A stretch of DNA of 32,736 bases, taken from a virus. Where the stretch lies: IMG/VR virus record IMGVR_UViG_3300033148_003162, positions 1 through 32,736 of that record. One strand, given 5' to 3'. A program made the translations under genes and the position numbers. Below, one piece after another: positions 20,175-29,302 of the stretch. The notes below the pieces were generated by a model. It was not told where the DNA came from and ran no database searches. It worked only from the letters and a program-made list of their open reading frames with translations. Every line of letters begins with the position of its first letter. Position 1 is the first letter of the stretch.

Positions 20175-21131
20175 TTATGCGTCAACAATCAACAGATTTA
20201 ATGCCCACCCAGCAGCGCCTGCGCCGCTGCTACCACCACCGGAGGCACTAGCACTACCAGCACCAGCGGTAACTGTATTAGTACCATTATCCGTTATCGC
20301 CCTACCGACCTTAATAATAGCACCACCTCCACCCCCACCGCCCGCACCACCACCAGAGGCACCGGCACCACCGCTACTACCATTAGCCCCGCTAACATTA
20401 AGCACAGCCCCGGCATCAATAATAATGCTAGGGGCAATGAGAATGATAGGCCCGCCACCCGCACCACCGGCACCACCGGCACCACCACTGGTATCAGTAT
20501 TACTGCCACCATAACCACCGGCACCACCGGCACCACCTGAGAGGACCGCCGGGAGGGTTTCTAAAGCTGATATTTTACCCCTAGTGGTAGCATTAGTGGC
20601 ACCACCGCCACCACTACCACCGGTGCTACCATAAAATCCGGGGGTACCTGAGATGCCACCCACAGCATCATATACCCCAAATTGTCCGGGGAGGCCCGGA
20701 TTACCATCACTATAAAAACTACCGCCACCGCCGCCACCGCCGCCACCGCCACCGCCGATAGCCCCGCCGCCACTCAATTCGTAACTTTTATCGGCACCTC
20801 GGCAATTAATGTTACCATTAATGATAATAGAAGTGGAAGCCCTGATGATTACAGGGGCATCAAATGTAGCTACCACACTGGCATCAATGGTAAATGTAGT
20901 ACATTGATATAAGCCGCCCGGAACGCTCGCAGTTATGGAATGAGTTATAGCACCATCAGACTGATCACCAAAATTCATTAACCACGGATTAAATCTATGC
21001 CATATATTAGGTGCCCCATCCGCAGCTTCTGCGGTGGCTATATGGTTATCACGCAGCCACGTCATTAAAGTTGTAACAATGGGACTCTCTGGGTCGATAT
21101 CGGAGTCTGGAATAGCATTAAAGTCAGTCAT
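20175..21131 (-). CDS. Glycine-rich tail fibre / adhesin
   Basis: 318 residues. Residues 1-120 form a structured base, including DIDPESPIVTTLMTWLRDN, a start I recall from phage fibre proteins. From about 120 on the sequence is dominated by glycine: a run of 12 Gly, then GGAGGAGGYGG, GGAGGAGGAGGG and GGGAGGGGGGG, broken by short hydrophobic segments. Such sequences can build polyglycine-II bundles, as in T4-like Gp38 adhesins, with loops contacting the receptor. The repeats make it prone to length and sequence change, fitting host-range evolution. The short C-terminus (WALNLLIVDA) may be a fold-closing strand. Confidence 0.75.
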   Translation of the reverse strand: MTDFNAIPDSDIDPESPIVTTLMTWLRDNHIATAEAADGAPNIWHRFNPWLMNFGDQSDGAITHSITASVPGGLYQCTTFTIDASVVATFDAPVIIRASTSIIINGNINCRGADKSYELSGGGAIGGGGGGGGGGGGSFYSDGNPGLPGQFGVYDAVGGISGTPGFYGSTGGSGGGGATNATTRGKISALETLPAVLSGGAGGAGGYGGSNTDTSGGAGGAGGAGGGPIILIAPSIIIDAGAVLNVSGANGSSGGAGASGGGAGGGGGGGAIIKVGRAITDNGTNTVTAGAGSASASGGGSSGAGAAGWALNLLIVDA

Positions 21132-21140
21132 GTTCTTTCC

Positions 21141-23213
21141 TTACAAAATTTTATAGGCTTCATCACCGTTAGCAAAATAACCACTATCAGGGGCTATCCA
21201 AGCATAAGCACTCTTTTGTGCATCACTGGCACCATCAGTAATTATGGCATCTTCCAGTAAGATAAAATCACCAATCTCGGTTAACAGGGCATCACCATCT
21301 TGTTTTAAAACAGTATCCCCCGAATAATCCGGGAGTGTATCAGGGCCGATATAACCATATTTACCTGTAAAATTAAATTCTTGGGCTAAATATTCATATG
21401 TAGTACCTGATATAATCTGTCTTTTTTCAATAACTAACATATCAAGATCAACTTCGAGACCACTAGCATCCTGCATCAATCTTGTAGTTAAAGTAATAAA
21501 GTCTCCCGTTTCAACTTCATCTTTGGCATCTAAACGAAATTTAGCCATCCTAGGTGTTTCTGACAATATAGATAAAGTGCGCCCAGCTATTTGTAAAACG
21601 AGACCGGCACCAACAGAATTTAACCACCTTGATTCTATTTTCCGACGTCTGGTTTCATCATATTTATCTGTACTTTCCGTGTCAGAGTCCACCTGTATGT
21701 ATAAATTTCTATAATTACGGGTGTCTGTATCAGTATAATCTCTTAAAGCATAATACATCCAAAATTGACTAACACGTAATTTCGGTTCATGCCAAACTTT
21801 TATAGAATTAGCTAAAATATTATCATTATCATTAATGGGGGTAGTAGATGTGACAGGCGCATAAGCTTTTAATTTAATTTCCTGTACTTCATCCGCCCAC
21901 CATATGTACATTAAATTTTGTTGAACTAACTCTTTAACAAGTTTATTAATACCGGTCGGTTCTGATATTATAGCAGTTAAATTGTTTGAAGACAATAATG
22001 TATTTTTCTCAACGGCCCAATCAGTAGATGGTATATAAGCTGGTGGTATATCCGTATAGGTGGTATATAAATTTTCAACTATATCTACAACATTAATATC
22101 TTCATAAGATAGGCATAATTGAACCGAATCACCAACCTCGTGACTGTCTAAAGTGGTTCCCCATGTTTGCCTAGTTAACGTAGTTAATACATCGTCAGAC
22201 CGACTAGCGAAATATATAATCTCTGAATTGACCCTAACATAACCACTGTCGCCATATTCAGCACCATCACCGGTGGGTAGCATGAGAGAGCCCGTTTCAC
22301 CGGATAATAATTCAGCTGCGAGAATGCCCACAGACGGCGCGGGGGCAAATGACCTATCATCATCCGCTAATTTTAAGATATCTTTAGCAATTATAAATAC
22401 CCCACCACCACTGTCGGGGCCGGTAATTTTTTCTATTATGTACGTTCTGGCATGAAAGTTTGTTACATCAAAAAGACCATCAACTAAATACCCGTCATAA
22501 TAAGTTAATGTGCGGCCTTGATAATAAGTATTTCTAGTTATGAATTTACCCCAAAATGTACCTCTATCATAGGCATCATATAAGCGATTTAAAGCATACT
22601 TATCAACACCGCGATCGTGATGAGGGAAGTCAACGCAATTAACGGAAATGGAGGCACGTTGACCAAGCCCCCCCGCAATATCGATCTTAGGGGGTGTGGC
22701 AGAAATTTTTTTCAATGTGGGTACAGCGATGCCGAGGTTAGCTTCATCCCAAATATCAGCCGGGAAGTCAGCTGTGATGCTAGTTATCCATATTTCATTT
22801 TCAGTAGGGCTCCCATCATAATTGGATACATCTTGGCAATTGGACCGCGTATTATGACAAGCCGTAGTTCTATTAATGAGTACGTAAGTACTGGTGTTAT
22901 CTGGTTGCGTAGACCAATTATCCGCAACTGTAACTATTTTGGTGGTATTGTCATTGGTCGTAACTCGGCCCTCTTGCCCAACCCCCGCACCACCGGAAAT
23001 ATAAACAACGTAACCGATTAGGGTGTCATCACCGAAAGAGTCACTAGCGGATACCGTGATAGTATTAATCCCACCGGCTTGAGCAGTTCCAGATGCTTCC
23101 CTCCCTACAGTACATTCATCCCGACCATATGTGCGGGTACAATAATCTAAAGATAATTTAATGACAGCAAAAGGTATGCGCCCTATTACAGACTTTTCTG
23201 CAGCATGACTCAC
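21141..23213 (-). CDS. Tail hub / tip protein (BR0599-like C-rich segment)
   Basis: 690 residues. The first 130 have paired cysteines (LDYCTRTYGRDECT, then TACHNTRSNCQD) as in the phage BR0599 family, followed by segments such as YYDGYLVDGLFDV and a large region like the baseplate-hub proteins of siphophages, with IFAS- and VQLCL-type strands and QNLMYIWWADEVQEIKLKAY. It is the largest protein after the tape measure and sits between the distal-tail and fibre genes, which is the hub position. It begins within the last four bases of the upstream gene. Confidence 0.72.
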   Translation of the reverse strand: MSHAAEKSVIGRIPFAVIKLSLDYCTRTYGRDECTVGREASGTAQAGGINTITVSASDSFGDDTLIGYVVYISGGAGVGQEGRVTTNDNTTKIVTVADNWSTQPDNTSTYVLINRTTACHNTRSNCQDVSNYDGSPTENEIWITSITADFPADIWDEANLGIAVPTLKKISATPPKIDIAGGLGQRASISVNCVDFPHHDRGVDKYALNRLYDAYDRGTFWGKFITRNTYYQGRTLTYYDGYLVDGLFDVTNFHARTYIIEKITGPDSGGGVFIIAKDILKLADDDRSFAPAPSVGILAAELLSGETGSLMLPTGDGAEYGDSGYVRVNSEIIYFASRSDDVLTTLTRQTWGTTLDSHEVGDSVQLCLSYEDINVVDIVENLYTTYTDIPPAYIPSTDWAVEKNTLLSSNNLTAIISEPTGINKLVKELVQQNLMYIWWADEVQEIKLKAYAPVTSTTPINDNDNILANSIKVWHEPKLRVSQFWMYYALRDYTDTDTRNYRNLYIQVDSDTESTDKYDETRRRKIESRWLNSVGAGLVLQIAGRTLSILSETPRMAKFRLDAKDEVETGDFITLTTRLMQDASGLEVDLDMLVIEKRQIISGTTYEYLAQEFNFTGKYGYIGPDTLPDYSGDTVLKQDGDALLTEIGDFILLEDAIITDGASDAQKSAYAWIAPDSGYFANGDEAYKIL

Positions 23214-23968
23214 GAACGCAATCCCATCAATTTCATACCAAGGGTCATTGTATTAGGTCTATCAAATTTGGGGGCCATGGGGAAACCATCCATCCAACAA
23301 AATACAGCGTCATCATAATCCGGGTTCCATGAATACCAAAATGGTTTTACTTCAGCGTGATCAAGAAACGCACTCCAACTCCCACGGGCAAATGCCAGTG
23401 TTTGAATTGTGAATGACAAATCGAACTTAACACCTTTCCTCACAATCGATCGGCCTATAAATTGACCGCCTTCTGAAGTTTGATTTATTATCGTATCTGT
23501 TCGGGATTCTTTAGGTAGCATGGCCCCAGAACTCACAGCGCGATCCATCTCCAACGCCGCCCCGATCGATGCCACTCCTATAGCACTGGCCGCGCCTGTA
23601 GAAGTAATTTTAAGACGCCAATATCTAGCGGAAGTAGCGGTGAAAATACTAAAAATCGGACTACTATCCGATGGTGTCACCAAATCACCTATATCATTGA
23701 TATCTGCAGAAAAGTTATCCGTACTATATTGACATTGAACGGTACCAGCATTATCAAATAAAGTGTGTGCGGCGATGCCCCAATAATCAGCCGATCTAGC
23801 AGAACCATAATCGACTGTTATATAAACTATCCCATCAGAACTAGCCTTCCAGTAATCATAGGTATTCCAATCATAAGCATTTTCTTTCGGGAAGCCAACA
23901 GCCTCATTAGTTACTGTTACCACACCAGTGGTGAAAAAATTTTCATATCCGAATTTTGGTTTAGCCAT
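23210..23968 (-). CDS. Distal tail protein with discoidin-like carbohydrate-binding segment
   Basis: 252 residues. The N-terminal 140 are F5/8-type-C-like: YDYWKASSDGIVYITVDYGSA (sequence start WNT..YWKAS), then AARYWRLKI-like text, here TSARYWRLKITST. Such domains often bind sugars. The C-terminal part (RSIVRKGVKFDLSFTIQTL and the W-rich FWYSWNP) looks like a distal-tail scaffold. It lies between the tail-tube paralogue and the hub gene, as a distal tail protein should. Confidence 0.62.
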   Translation of the reverse strand: MAKPKFGYENFFTTGVVTVTNEAVGFPKENAYDWNTYDYWKASSDGIVYITVDYGSARSADYWGIAAHTLFDNAGTVQCQYSTDNFSADINDIGDLVTPSDSSPIFSIFTATSARYWRLKITSTGAASAIGVASIGAALEMDRAVSSGAMLPKESRTDTIINQTSEGGQFIGRSIVRKGVKFDLSFTIQTLAFARGSWSAFLDHAEVKPFWYSWNPDYDDAVFCWMDGFPMAPKFDRPNTMTLGMKLMGLRS

Positions 23969-23992
23969 AATTAAAATCCTATCTGTAAGTTA

Positions 23993-25294
23993 TTAAGCTG
24001 TTGACTTCGATATTTTTGCACCAACGAATGCATCTGAAGAACCAACTGCTAATAAAGCCCCAGCACAATCAAATCCAACGGACACTACATTATTAGTAGC
24101 CCCCAAAACCCCAGTTACCAGAGTCCAAGATGTTCCATCTGTAGAGTGGTATAATTCTTTTCCGTTAGTAAAACCAGCAAGTATCCATAAACCTACCGGA
24201 CTGAATATCAAGTCATTGGCAAAACCATACCCAGTACCGTCGATCACCCAATCGACCCCATTAGATGAAGACCCAATTTGACCATTACCATTAGCAGCTA
24301 CAAACTTACTTTGGCCATATGCCATCCCTTGGATAGCAATGACATCAAACGGAGTGCTATTCGCTACCCAAGTATCCCCATCATCTGTAGACGTAAGAAT
24401 GGTACCATCAGCTTTACCCACAGCCCACACACCACCGCCATAAGCTATACTGTGAAATGTACCGACCCCCGCTGGGACAGTAGTAGCCTGTGTCCACGAT
24501 ACACCATCATCCGTTGATCTATATATATTGTTACCAGTTCCGACAATTACCCAAACCCCATCATTATAAGTAACTTTGTGGAATACTGCTGATGCAACAA
24601 ACACCTTAGTCCAAGATAATCCATCGGAGCTATAATAGATATGATTTTGCCCACAAGCTACCCATGTGCTATTCGCGTATTCAACGTCATGTATGGATAT
24701 AGTTACATCAAAAAATCTAGTAACCCAATCACCACCATCTACAGAAGATCCGATGTATCCTAAATTACTTACTGCTACCCACAGTCCCGCTAAATCTGAA
24801 GCTATACCATTCAAATAATTCGTGGAACCAGTGAAATCCCCAATAGTTTGAGCTACCCAAGTATCAGCAGTAAGAGCACCTATACAATGAATAGGTATTC
24901 TTGTCATTGTAAATTCACCGGAACCTTCTAATGATATCGATACAGTTTCTTCTGCAGTATGTTCACCACCCCTAACAAAGGAAGTTACCGCAAAATTACC
25001 GGATAGAACATCACTATTTTCAAATACTATTTGCATTGACAGGATGTCTCTGTTAAAACAGGCATCCTCAATAAATTTAGCTGCCGCATCACCAGTAAAC
25101 ACCCCGGAGCCAGATGCTGAAATTGTCCTAGAACCCAACCCATTGGGATTAAGTTCCCTCCAGTCATTGGAATCAAGATTTGTAATTTCTATTGTTTCAT
25201 TGTTGATAGTAACAGTTTTGGAGCGTAAGGCACCAATAGTCGTCATCGTGCCGCTGATGTCAACTTGAAGTAATAAATTTCTACCTTTAGCCAC
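23993..25294 (-). CDS. Tail-tube-like protein fused to a seven-bladed beta-propeller
   Basis: 433 residues. Residues 1-135 are a paralogue of the tail-tube protein encoded at 28227-28640: both have RNLLL/RSILL, LRSKTxTINNETxxIT, SGSGVFxxDAAxxxxEDxxxN and SFxxGGEHTAEExxS. Residues 140-433 contain repeated S(S/T)DGxxW units (SSVDGGDW, SSDGLSW, STDDGVSW, STDDGDTW, SSNGVDW, STDGTSW), as in sialidase- or BNR-type propellers, giving about seven blades. It sits after the tape measure, so it probably ends the tube or decorates the tip and binds host glycans through the propeller. Confidence 0.78.
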   Translation of the reverse strand: MAKGRNLLLQVDISGTMTTIGALRSKTVTINNETIEITNLDSNDWRELNPNGLGSRTISASGSGVFTGDAAAKFIEDACFNRDILSMQIVFENSDVLSGNFAVTSFVRGGEHTAEETVSISLEGSGEFTMTRIPIHCIGALTADTWVAQTIGDFTGSTNYLNGIASDLAGLWVAVSNLGYIGSSVDGGDWVTRFFDVTISIHDVEYANSTWVACGQNHIYYSSDGLSWTKVFVASAVFHKVTYNDGVWVIVGTGNNIYRSTDDGVSWTQATTVPAGVGTFHSIAYGGGVWAVGKADGTILTSTDDGDTWVANSTPFDVIAIQGMAYGQSKFVAANGNGQIGSSSNGVDWVIDGTGYGFANDLIFSPVGLWILAGFTNGKELYHSTDGTSWTLVTGVLGATNNVVSVGFDCAGALLAVGSSDAFVGAKISKSTA

Positions 25295-25296
25295 TA

Positions 25297-27591
25297 TTAA
25301 GAAACCCCTATGCTGGCTAAAGTTGCGCCATCTGCTATTTCATCATTAATTTTATCAATAAGACGGCGCACAGCACTCTTACTTATCAAATCATCATCAT
25401 CACCTAAATTAACCCTGAGATTAACCGCACCAGAACCAGCAGAACCTACAGTTGTCGGGGTAGCTATTGTCGGGGTAGCTGTCTCTGAGACAGAGGAGGG
25501 AGTTGATATGCCGCCACCACCACCCACCGCCCTTAATTGTTGGGCACCCTGCAATGCTGCACCTACTGCTAAAGTTGCACCTAATGGGTAGGGGGGAACA
25601 GCTAAAGCGTTCATAATGGCCTGTGCGGTAGAGGCTATAATGCCTAAACGGGCCATTCCTTTTTGCCTAGCATTCATTTTCTCACCGGCTTTCCCCATCA
25701 ATGCCCCCAAGGCATTAAAAATGTTAGCCGCAGCACCTAATCCAGATGCCATCATTAATCGACGAGTATTTTCACCTTGTTGTACTATCCTACTTTTATC
25801 TTGTTGATATCCGGCTTCTAATGCTAATAACCTTTCTTTCCCAGCCCCTTCTGTTAATTCTTGTTCAGTGAAAGCGTCGGTAACTATTTGAACACGCTGG
25901 TTATAATTTAATGCTAATAAATCTAATTCAGATAATAACGATTCATCTAATGTAGCTAAACGCTTATCAACTGTTTCAGGGTCGAGACCCCCTAAAGCTT
26001 CTTTGCGGGTAATGGCCTCTAAATCCGTCTGATATTTACCTTCCAATTCTAACATTCTAACTTTAGCATCTGTTAAACTTGTAACTTGAGCGGCTAAGGC
26101 GTCGGTAATTATAACAGTCTGTTCATTATAACCGAGAGCTAATAACTCTTTTTCACTCATCATAGATTTATCAAGTTCTGCTAATCGACTAGCTGCCATC
26201 GCCTTAGTGGTATCACTTAAGGCGACTTTTTGATTTTCAAACGCTTGGATAGTTTCTATCAGCCCATTTATCACAGCTTTTTGTGGGTCACCTAAGGCTA
26301 ATAAGGACGCCTTATACTGTAACATTTGAACGTTAGTAGCACCAAGTGTGGCAATTTGTTTCTCTAAAGAAGCCTGAAATTTATCATTCGCAGCCGCAGC
26401 CTTTGTGGCCGCAGCCGCATCCTCATCAATCTTTCTTTGTGCCTTTACTTTACCCGGCCCCGCTGCCGCTAATGCACGTAATTTACGTCTACTCTCAATT
26501 TCCTTTCTAAGAGCTAATTGTGTTTCCTTAAATTCAGTGATATTATCTTTATGTATTTTCTTGGTTAGAAAGAATGTTCCCTCCATGGCTTTTCTTTCTA
26601 GGAGTATAGCAGTCGAGATTTGCATGTGCTGGTCAACCAACGTTGATAGTTCCATATCAGCGTATGATTTAGTATTATTAATAAGTGAGCCCAATCCCCT
26701 ATTAATGGAATCAGAGACATCCTTAAGAAATCCGAGGGCACCACTATTTTCCACTACTTGCTCAGTGAATTTTGACATTCTCTCTCCCATTGTATCGAGA
26801 GAGCCAGCCAATGTCTTCTGGGATGCTGCCAGCCCAGCACCACCAGTCTGTTTAGCAACTGCTTCCAGTATCAGTTCTTGTGCTTTAAATAATTGATTAG
26901 TTTTAACTAATTTTTTAATTATTTCAGTTTGGGTTTCAGAAAATATAACACCCTGACGACGAAGGGCAGTCATACCCCTAGCGGGGTCTTCTAGAGCTTT
27001 AGCTAGAGATAACACATTGGTTTTTAAGGAACCAAAACCGGCCTGTGATAAATCTTGGGCCAGTCTTAATGTTTCCTTAAAAGTTTCACCGGAAATGGAT
27101 CGGAATGTAAGTAGAATCCCCGATGCTTCTCTAACTGCTTTTGCCGATGTTAGCGTAGCATCACCAAGACCCACCGCAAATATGTTTATTTGCTTCGCTG
27201 TTAATCCTGCGGCAAAGCCAGTAGCTTTAACTTGGCCTTCCAATTGATGTAATTGAACTTCGGCATCAATACCTATGGAAATAGCTTTGCGGAGTGCTAA
27301 GGTAAAACCGGCGAAAGCTAAACCCCCTATTAAAAGTAGGGGGTTTACACGGCCCAGTGCCGCGCCGAGCGCACCGATTCTACCAGCAATTGGTCCCAAT
27401 GGTCCCTGTAAAATAGCAACAGATGATGCCATTTCCCTGAGAGCACTGGAAGCATCAGTGACACCTTTTTTGGTCTTCTTAGTCTTCTTGTTGAATTTCC
27501 CAATTTTATCACCAGCTTTGTCAAACTGTTGGGTAAACTGTTTGATATCAGCCTTTAATTCAACAATTAAGTCTTCAACCCTAGTAGTCAT
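25297..27591 (-). CDS. Tape measure protein
   Basis: 764 residues. VEDLIVELKADIKQFTQQFD opens it, followed by KKTKKTKKG, a hydrophobic segment LLLIGGLAFAGFTLALRKA (about 85-105), long helical coiled-coil regions, and a Gly/Thr-rich end. These are tape-measure features. Two diverged internal repeats occur near 455-600: LLALGYNEQTVIITDALAAQ and LLALNYNQRVQIVTDAFTEQ. At about 1.5 angstrom per residue the tail would be near 115 nm. The gene directly follows the assembly chaperones. Confidence 0.88.
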   Translation of the reverse strand: MTTRVEDLIVELKADIKQFTQQFDKAGDKIGKFNKKTKKTKKGVTDASSALREMASSVAILQGPLGPIAGRIGALGAALGRVNPLLLIGGLAFAGFTLALRKAISIGIDAEVQLHQLEGQVKATGFAAGLTAKQINIFAVGLGDATLTSAKAVREASGILLTFRSISGETFKETLRLAQDLSQAGFGSLKTNVLSLAKALEDPARGMTALRRQGVIFSETQTEIIKKLVKTNQLFKAQELILEAVAKQTGGAGLAASQKTLAGSLDTMGERMSKFTEQVVENSGALGFLKDVSDSINRGLGSLINNTKSYADMELSTLVDQHMQISTAILLERKAMEGTFFLTKKIHKDNITEFKETQLALRKEIESRRKLRALAAAGPGKVKAQRKIDEDAAAATKAAAANDKFQASLEKQIATLGATNVQMLQYKASLLALGDPQKAVINGLIETIQAFENQKVALSDTTKAMAASRLAELDKSMMSEKELLALGYNEQTVIITDALAAQVTSLTDAKVRMLELEGKYQTDLEAITRKEALGGLDPETVDKRLATLDESLLSELDLLALNYNQRVQIVTDAFTEQELTEGAGKERLLALEAGYQQDKSRIVQQGENTRRLMMASGLGAAANIFNALGALMGKAGEKMNARQKGMARLGIIASTAQAIMNALAVPPYPLGATLAVGAALQGAQQLRAVGGGGGISTPSSVSETATPTIATPTTVGSAGSGAVNLRVNLGDDDDLISKSAVRRLIDKINDEIADGATLASIGVS

Positions 27592-27770
27592 GATTTATTT
27601 TTGTCCAATAATTCCTTCAAATCATTAAATTCCTTCCTAGTCATAGGCTTATCCTCTGATTCAACAGTATTAGCCTTAGTATATCCCTCACTAGCGGCCA
27701 ATAATTCACACATTGTAGATTCCCAAAATTGTTGGGGTGACCATAATAACACCCCCAAGGCAAACCTCAT
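27588..27770 (-). CDS. Tail assembly chaperone, downstream part, probably reached by -1 frameshift
   Basis: 60 residues if started at the ATG at 27770. LGVLLWSPQQFWESTMCELLAA matches the small phage chaperone family with the pattern P..FW..T..EL. The same frame is open upstream to the CCCAAAA site at 27824-27818, which lies five bases before the stop codon region of the first chaperone gene, so a -1 slip would make a fused protein joined through RVSEDDEEEAKDFRLH. Both products would help build the tail tube around the tape measure. The end overlaps the tape-measure gene by four bases. Confidence 0.75.
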   Translation of the reverse strand: MRFALGVLLWSPQQFWESTMCELLAASEGYTKANTVESEDKPMTRKEFNDLKELLDKNKS

Positions 27771-27811
27771 GTGAAGACGAAAATCTTTAGCCTCTTCTTC
27801 ATCGTCTTCAC

Positions 27812-28204
27812 TTACTCTTTTGGGTCTTCGGTTTGGTCCTCCTCCACAGATTCATTCCCGGAAATACCATATACCAAATAAGTTATAATTGGCCCAGCAT
27901 CCTCTACCGTGGGATCTTTAACTAAGTCTTGGTTGACTATGTTCAACATACCATCATTGACCACCATCTCCCCGATTTCTACCATACTAGGGGCTTTATC
28001 TTTATTATAACCCCAAATACCCGACCAAATTACAGCGGTTACTTTTTTAAGTGAAACATTCCCCGTTTGCAAATCTATCACTAATTGGGGAAGTGTCGTA
28101 CCCAGTACATCTTCCAATTCACATAGTGCCTCAAAGGATGGCCTCATAATATAAGTTTCACCCGATAATTTAATACTAACTTCCCCGCGCTGACTATTAG
28201 CCAT
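27812..28204 (-). CDS. Tail assembly chaperone, upstream part
   Basis: 130 residues from the ATG at 28204, with AAAGGAGC upstream. GEVSIKLSGETYIMRPSFEALCELEDVLG matches the gene-transfer-agent/phage chaperone family start (YxxRPsFEALcElE..lG), and the C-terminus is acidic (EEDQTEDPKE). It coats the tape measure during tail assembly. A slippery site two codons before the stop codon leads to the longer form. It lies between the tail-tube and tape-measure genes. Confidence 0.82.
   Translation of the reverse strand: MANSQRGEVSIKLSGETYIMRPSFEALCELEDVLGTTLPQLVIDLQTGNVSLKKVTAVIWSGIWGYNKDKAPSMVEIGEMVVNDGMLNIVNQDLVKDPTVEDAGPIITYLVYGISGNESVEEDQTEDPKE
27818..27824 (-). other. Programmed -1 ribosomal frameshift site CCCAAAA
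   Basis: On the minus strand the first chaperone reads GAC CCA AAA GAG TAA; the heptamer C CCA AAA fits X XXY YYZ. After a -1 slip the frame continues CCC AAA AGA GTA AGT into the second chaperone ORF without a stop. Frameshifting between two chaperones just before the tape measure is the arrangement of lambda G/GT. No clear downstream stem was worked out. Confidence 0.75.
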
Positions 28205-28226
28205 CACATTGCTCCTTTAATAAATA

Positions 28227-28640
28227 TTAAGCCCGAATCAACGTTACATTCGCCGAACTTTCAAATGATACACTATAAGTTTGTTCAGCGGTATGTTCAC
28301 CACCGTACTCAAATGATGTAACTTGGAAGAAACCTTGAATGATATCACCATTCTCGAACACCATCTGGAATTCTTGCGCTAGGCCATTCATAGCTAAGTC
28401 TTCGACATCATTCACAGCGGCATCATCTTGAAATACACCAGAACCACTCATCGATACGGAGCGAATACCAGTATTACCTAGCAATTGACGCCACGGGGCA
28501 TCATCACTTGTGGTTATATCAACAGTTTCGTTATTAATAGTGATGGTTTTAGACCGCAACCCGGCGATAGAAGTAAATGCACCCGGTGAGGTACCATCAC
28601 TGATTTTCAATAGAATACTACGTCCTCTACTAGCTGCCAT
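28227..28640 (-). CDS. Major tail tube protein
   Basis: 137 residues, the usual length. GRSILLKISDGTSP, LRSKTITINNETVDITTSDD, SGSGVFQDDAA and SFEYGGEHTAEQTYS are typical of the TP901-1/GTA type of tail-tube proteins. It is a compact beta-barrel that stacks in hexameric rings. Its closest relative here is the N-terminal half of the propeller fusion at 23993. It sits immediately before the chaperones, in the standard order for siphophages. Confidence 0.87.
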   Translation of the reverse strand: MAASRGRSILLKISDGTSPGAFTSIAGLRSKTITINNETVDITTSDDAPWRQLLGNTGIRSVSMSGSGVFQDDAAVNDVEDLAMNGLAQEFQMVFENGDIIQGFFQVTSFEYGGEHTAEQTYSVSFESSANVTLIRA

Positions 28641-28663
28641 TTTTTCGTTCCTCTGTTAATTAA

Positions 28664-29302
28664 TTAAACAAACATATAAATATAATCGCTTTTAATACGA
28701 TCGACTTCTTTTGCACCAAGCTCCTTCAAAAAGTTTAACGGCGCATACATATCGCTATTAAATCTTTCTGCCATCCCTTTTTTTATTTCAACAAAAACCA
28801 CGGGCTTATGTTCACATATCGTTCCCTCCGCCCCTTTTAATGCCAAGTACTCAGCACCCTCCAAATCCAACTTTAAAAAACCTAATGAGGGTAAATCTAA
28901 ATTATCAATACTATCCATCGGGATTTTACCATTGGAATTTTGCTCAACAAATCGGGAACCAGTATTACCCGGCCTAGTTATATCATCCATTGAATTTACA
29001 AGCCCTTGGCGATCACCCAATGCTTCATTAAATTGTTCTACATTCGGAAATTCTTTTGTATTACTGCACAAACATTTAAACGTATCTGGTGCCGGTTCAA
29101 ATGATAAAACATGATTAAATTGCTTAGCCATTTCGATTGACCACGTTCCTACGTGAGCACCGCCATCTATAGCATAATCCCATGACGTTACGTAAGATAG
29201 GGCTATCTTAAGACGATCTATTTGAAAACCACCCTCTCTTTCAAATATTTCACCAAAATATTGATCGCTATCGGGTAACCATAAACCACCATGCTGCTTC
29301 AT
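28664..29302 (-). CDS. FkbM-type SAM-dependent methyltransferase
   Basis: 212 residues from the ATG at 29302, chosen for AGGAGAG upstream and a four-base overlap (ATGA) with the preceding glycosyltransferase gene. YAIDGGAHVGTWSIEMAK is the SAM-binding loop, LSFEPAPDTFKCL the following acidic strand, and LGFLKLDLEGAEYLALKG the FkbM motif. FkbM enzymes O-methylate sugars or secondary metabolites. With the glycosyltransferases upstream, it probably caps or methylates a glycan. It is not a DNA methyltransferase by motif. Confidence 0.85.
   Translation of the reverse strand: MKQHGGLWLPDSDQYFGEIFEREGGFQIDRLKIALSYVTSWDYAIDGGAHVGTWSIEMAKQFNHVLSFEPAPDTFKCLCSNTKEFPNVEQFNEALGDRQGLVNSMDDITRPGNTGSRFVEQNSNGKIPMDSIDNLDLPSLGFLKLDLEGAEYLALKGAEGTICEHKPVVFVEIKKGMAERFNSDMYAPLNFLKELGAKEVDRIKSDYIYMFV

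Noticed and set aside
20175-21131. Microsatellite or CRISPR-like repeat array
   Set aside because: The CCACCG-type repeats are codon repeats for glycine in an intact gene; there are no spacers or regular repeat units.
28664-29302. DNA methyltransferase
   Set aside because: The protein has the FkbM motifs and no DPPY/NPPF or Pro-Cys catalytic site, and lies with glycosyltransferases.
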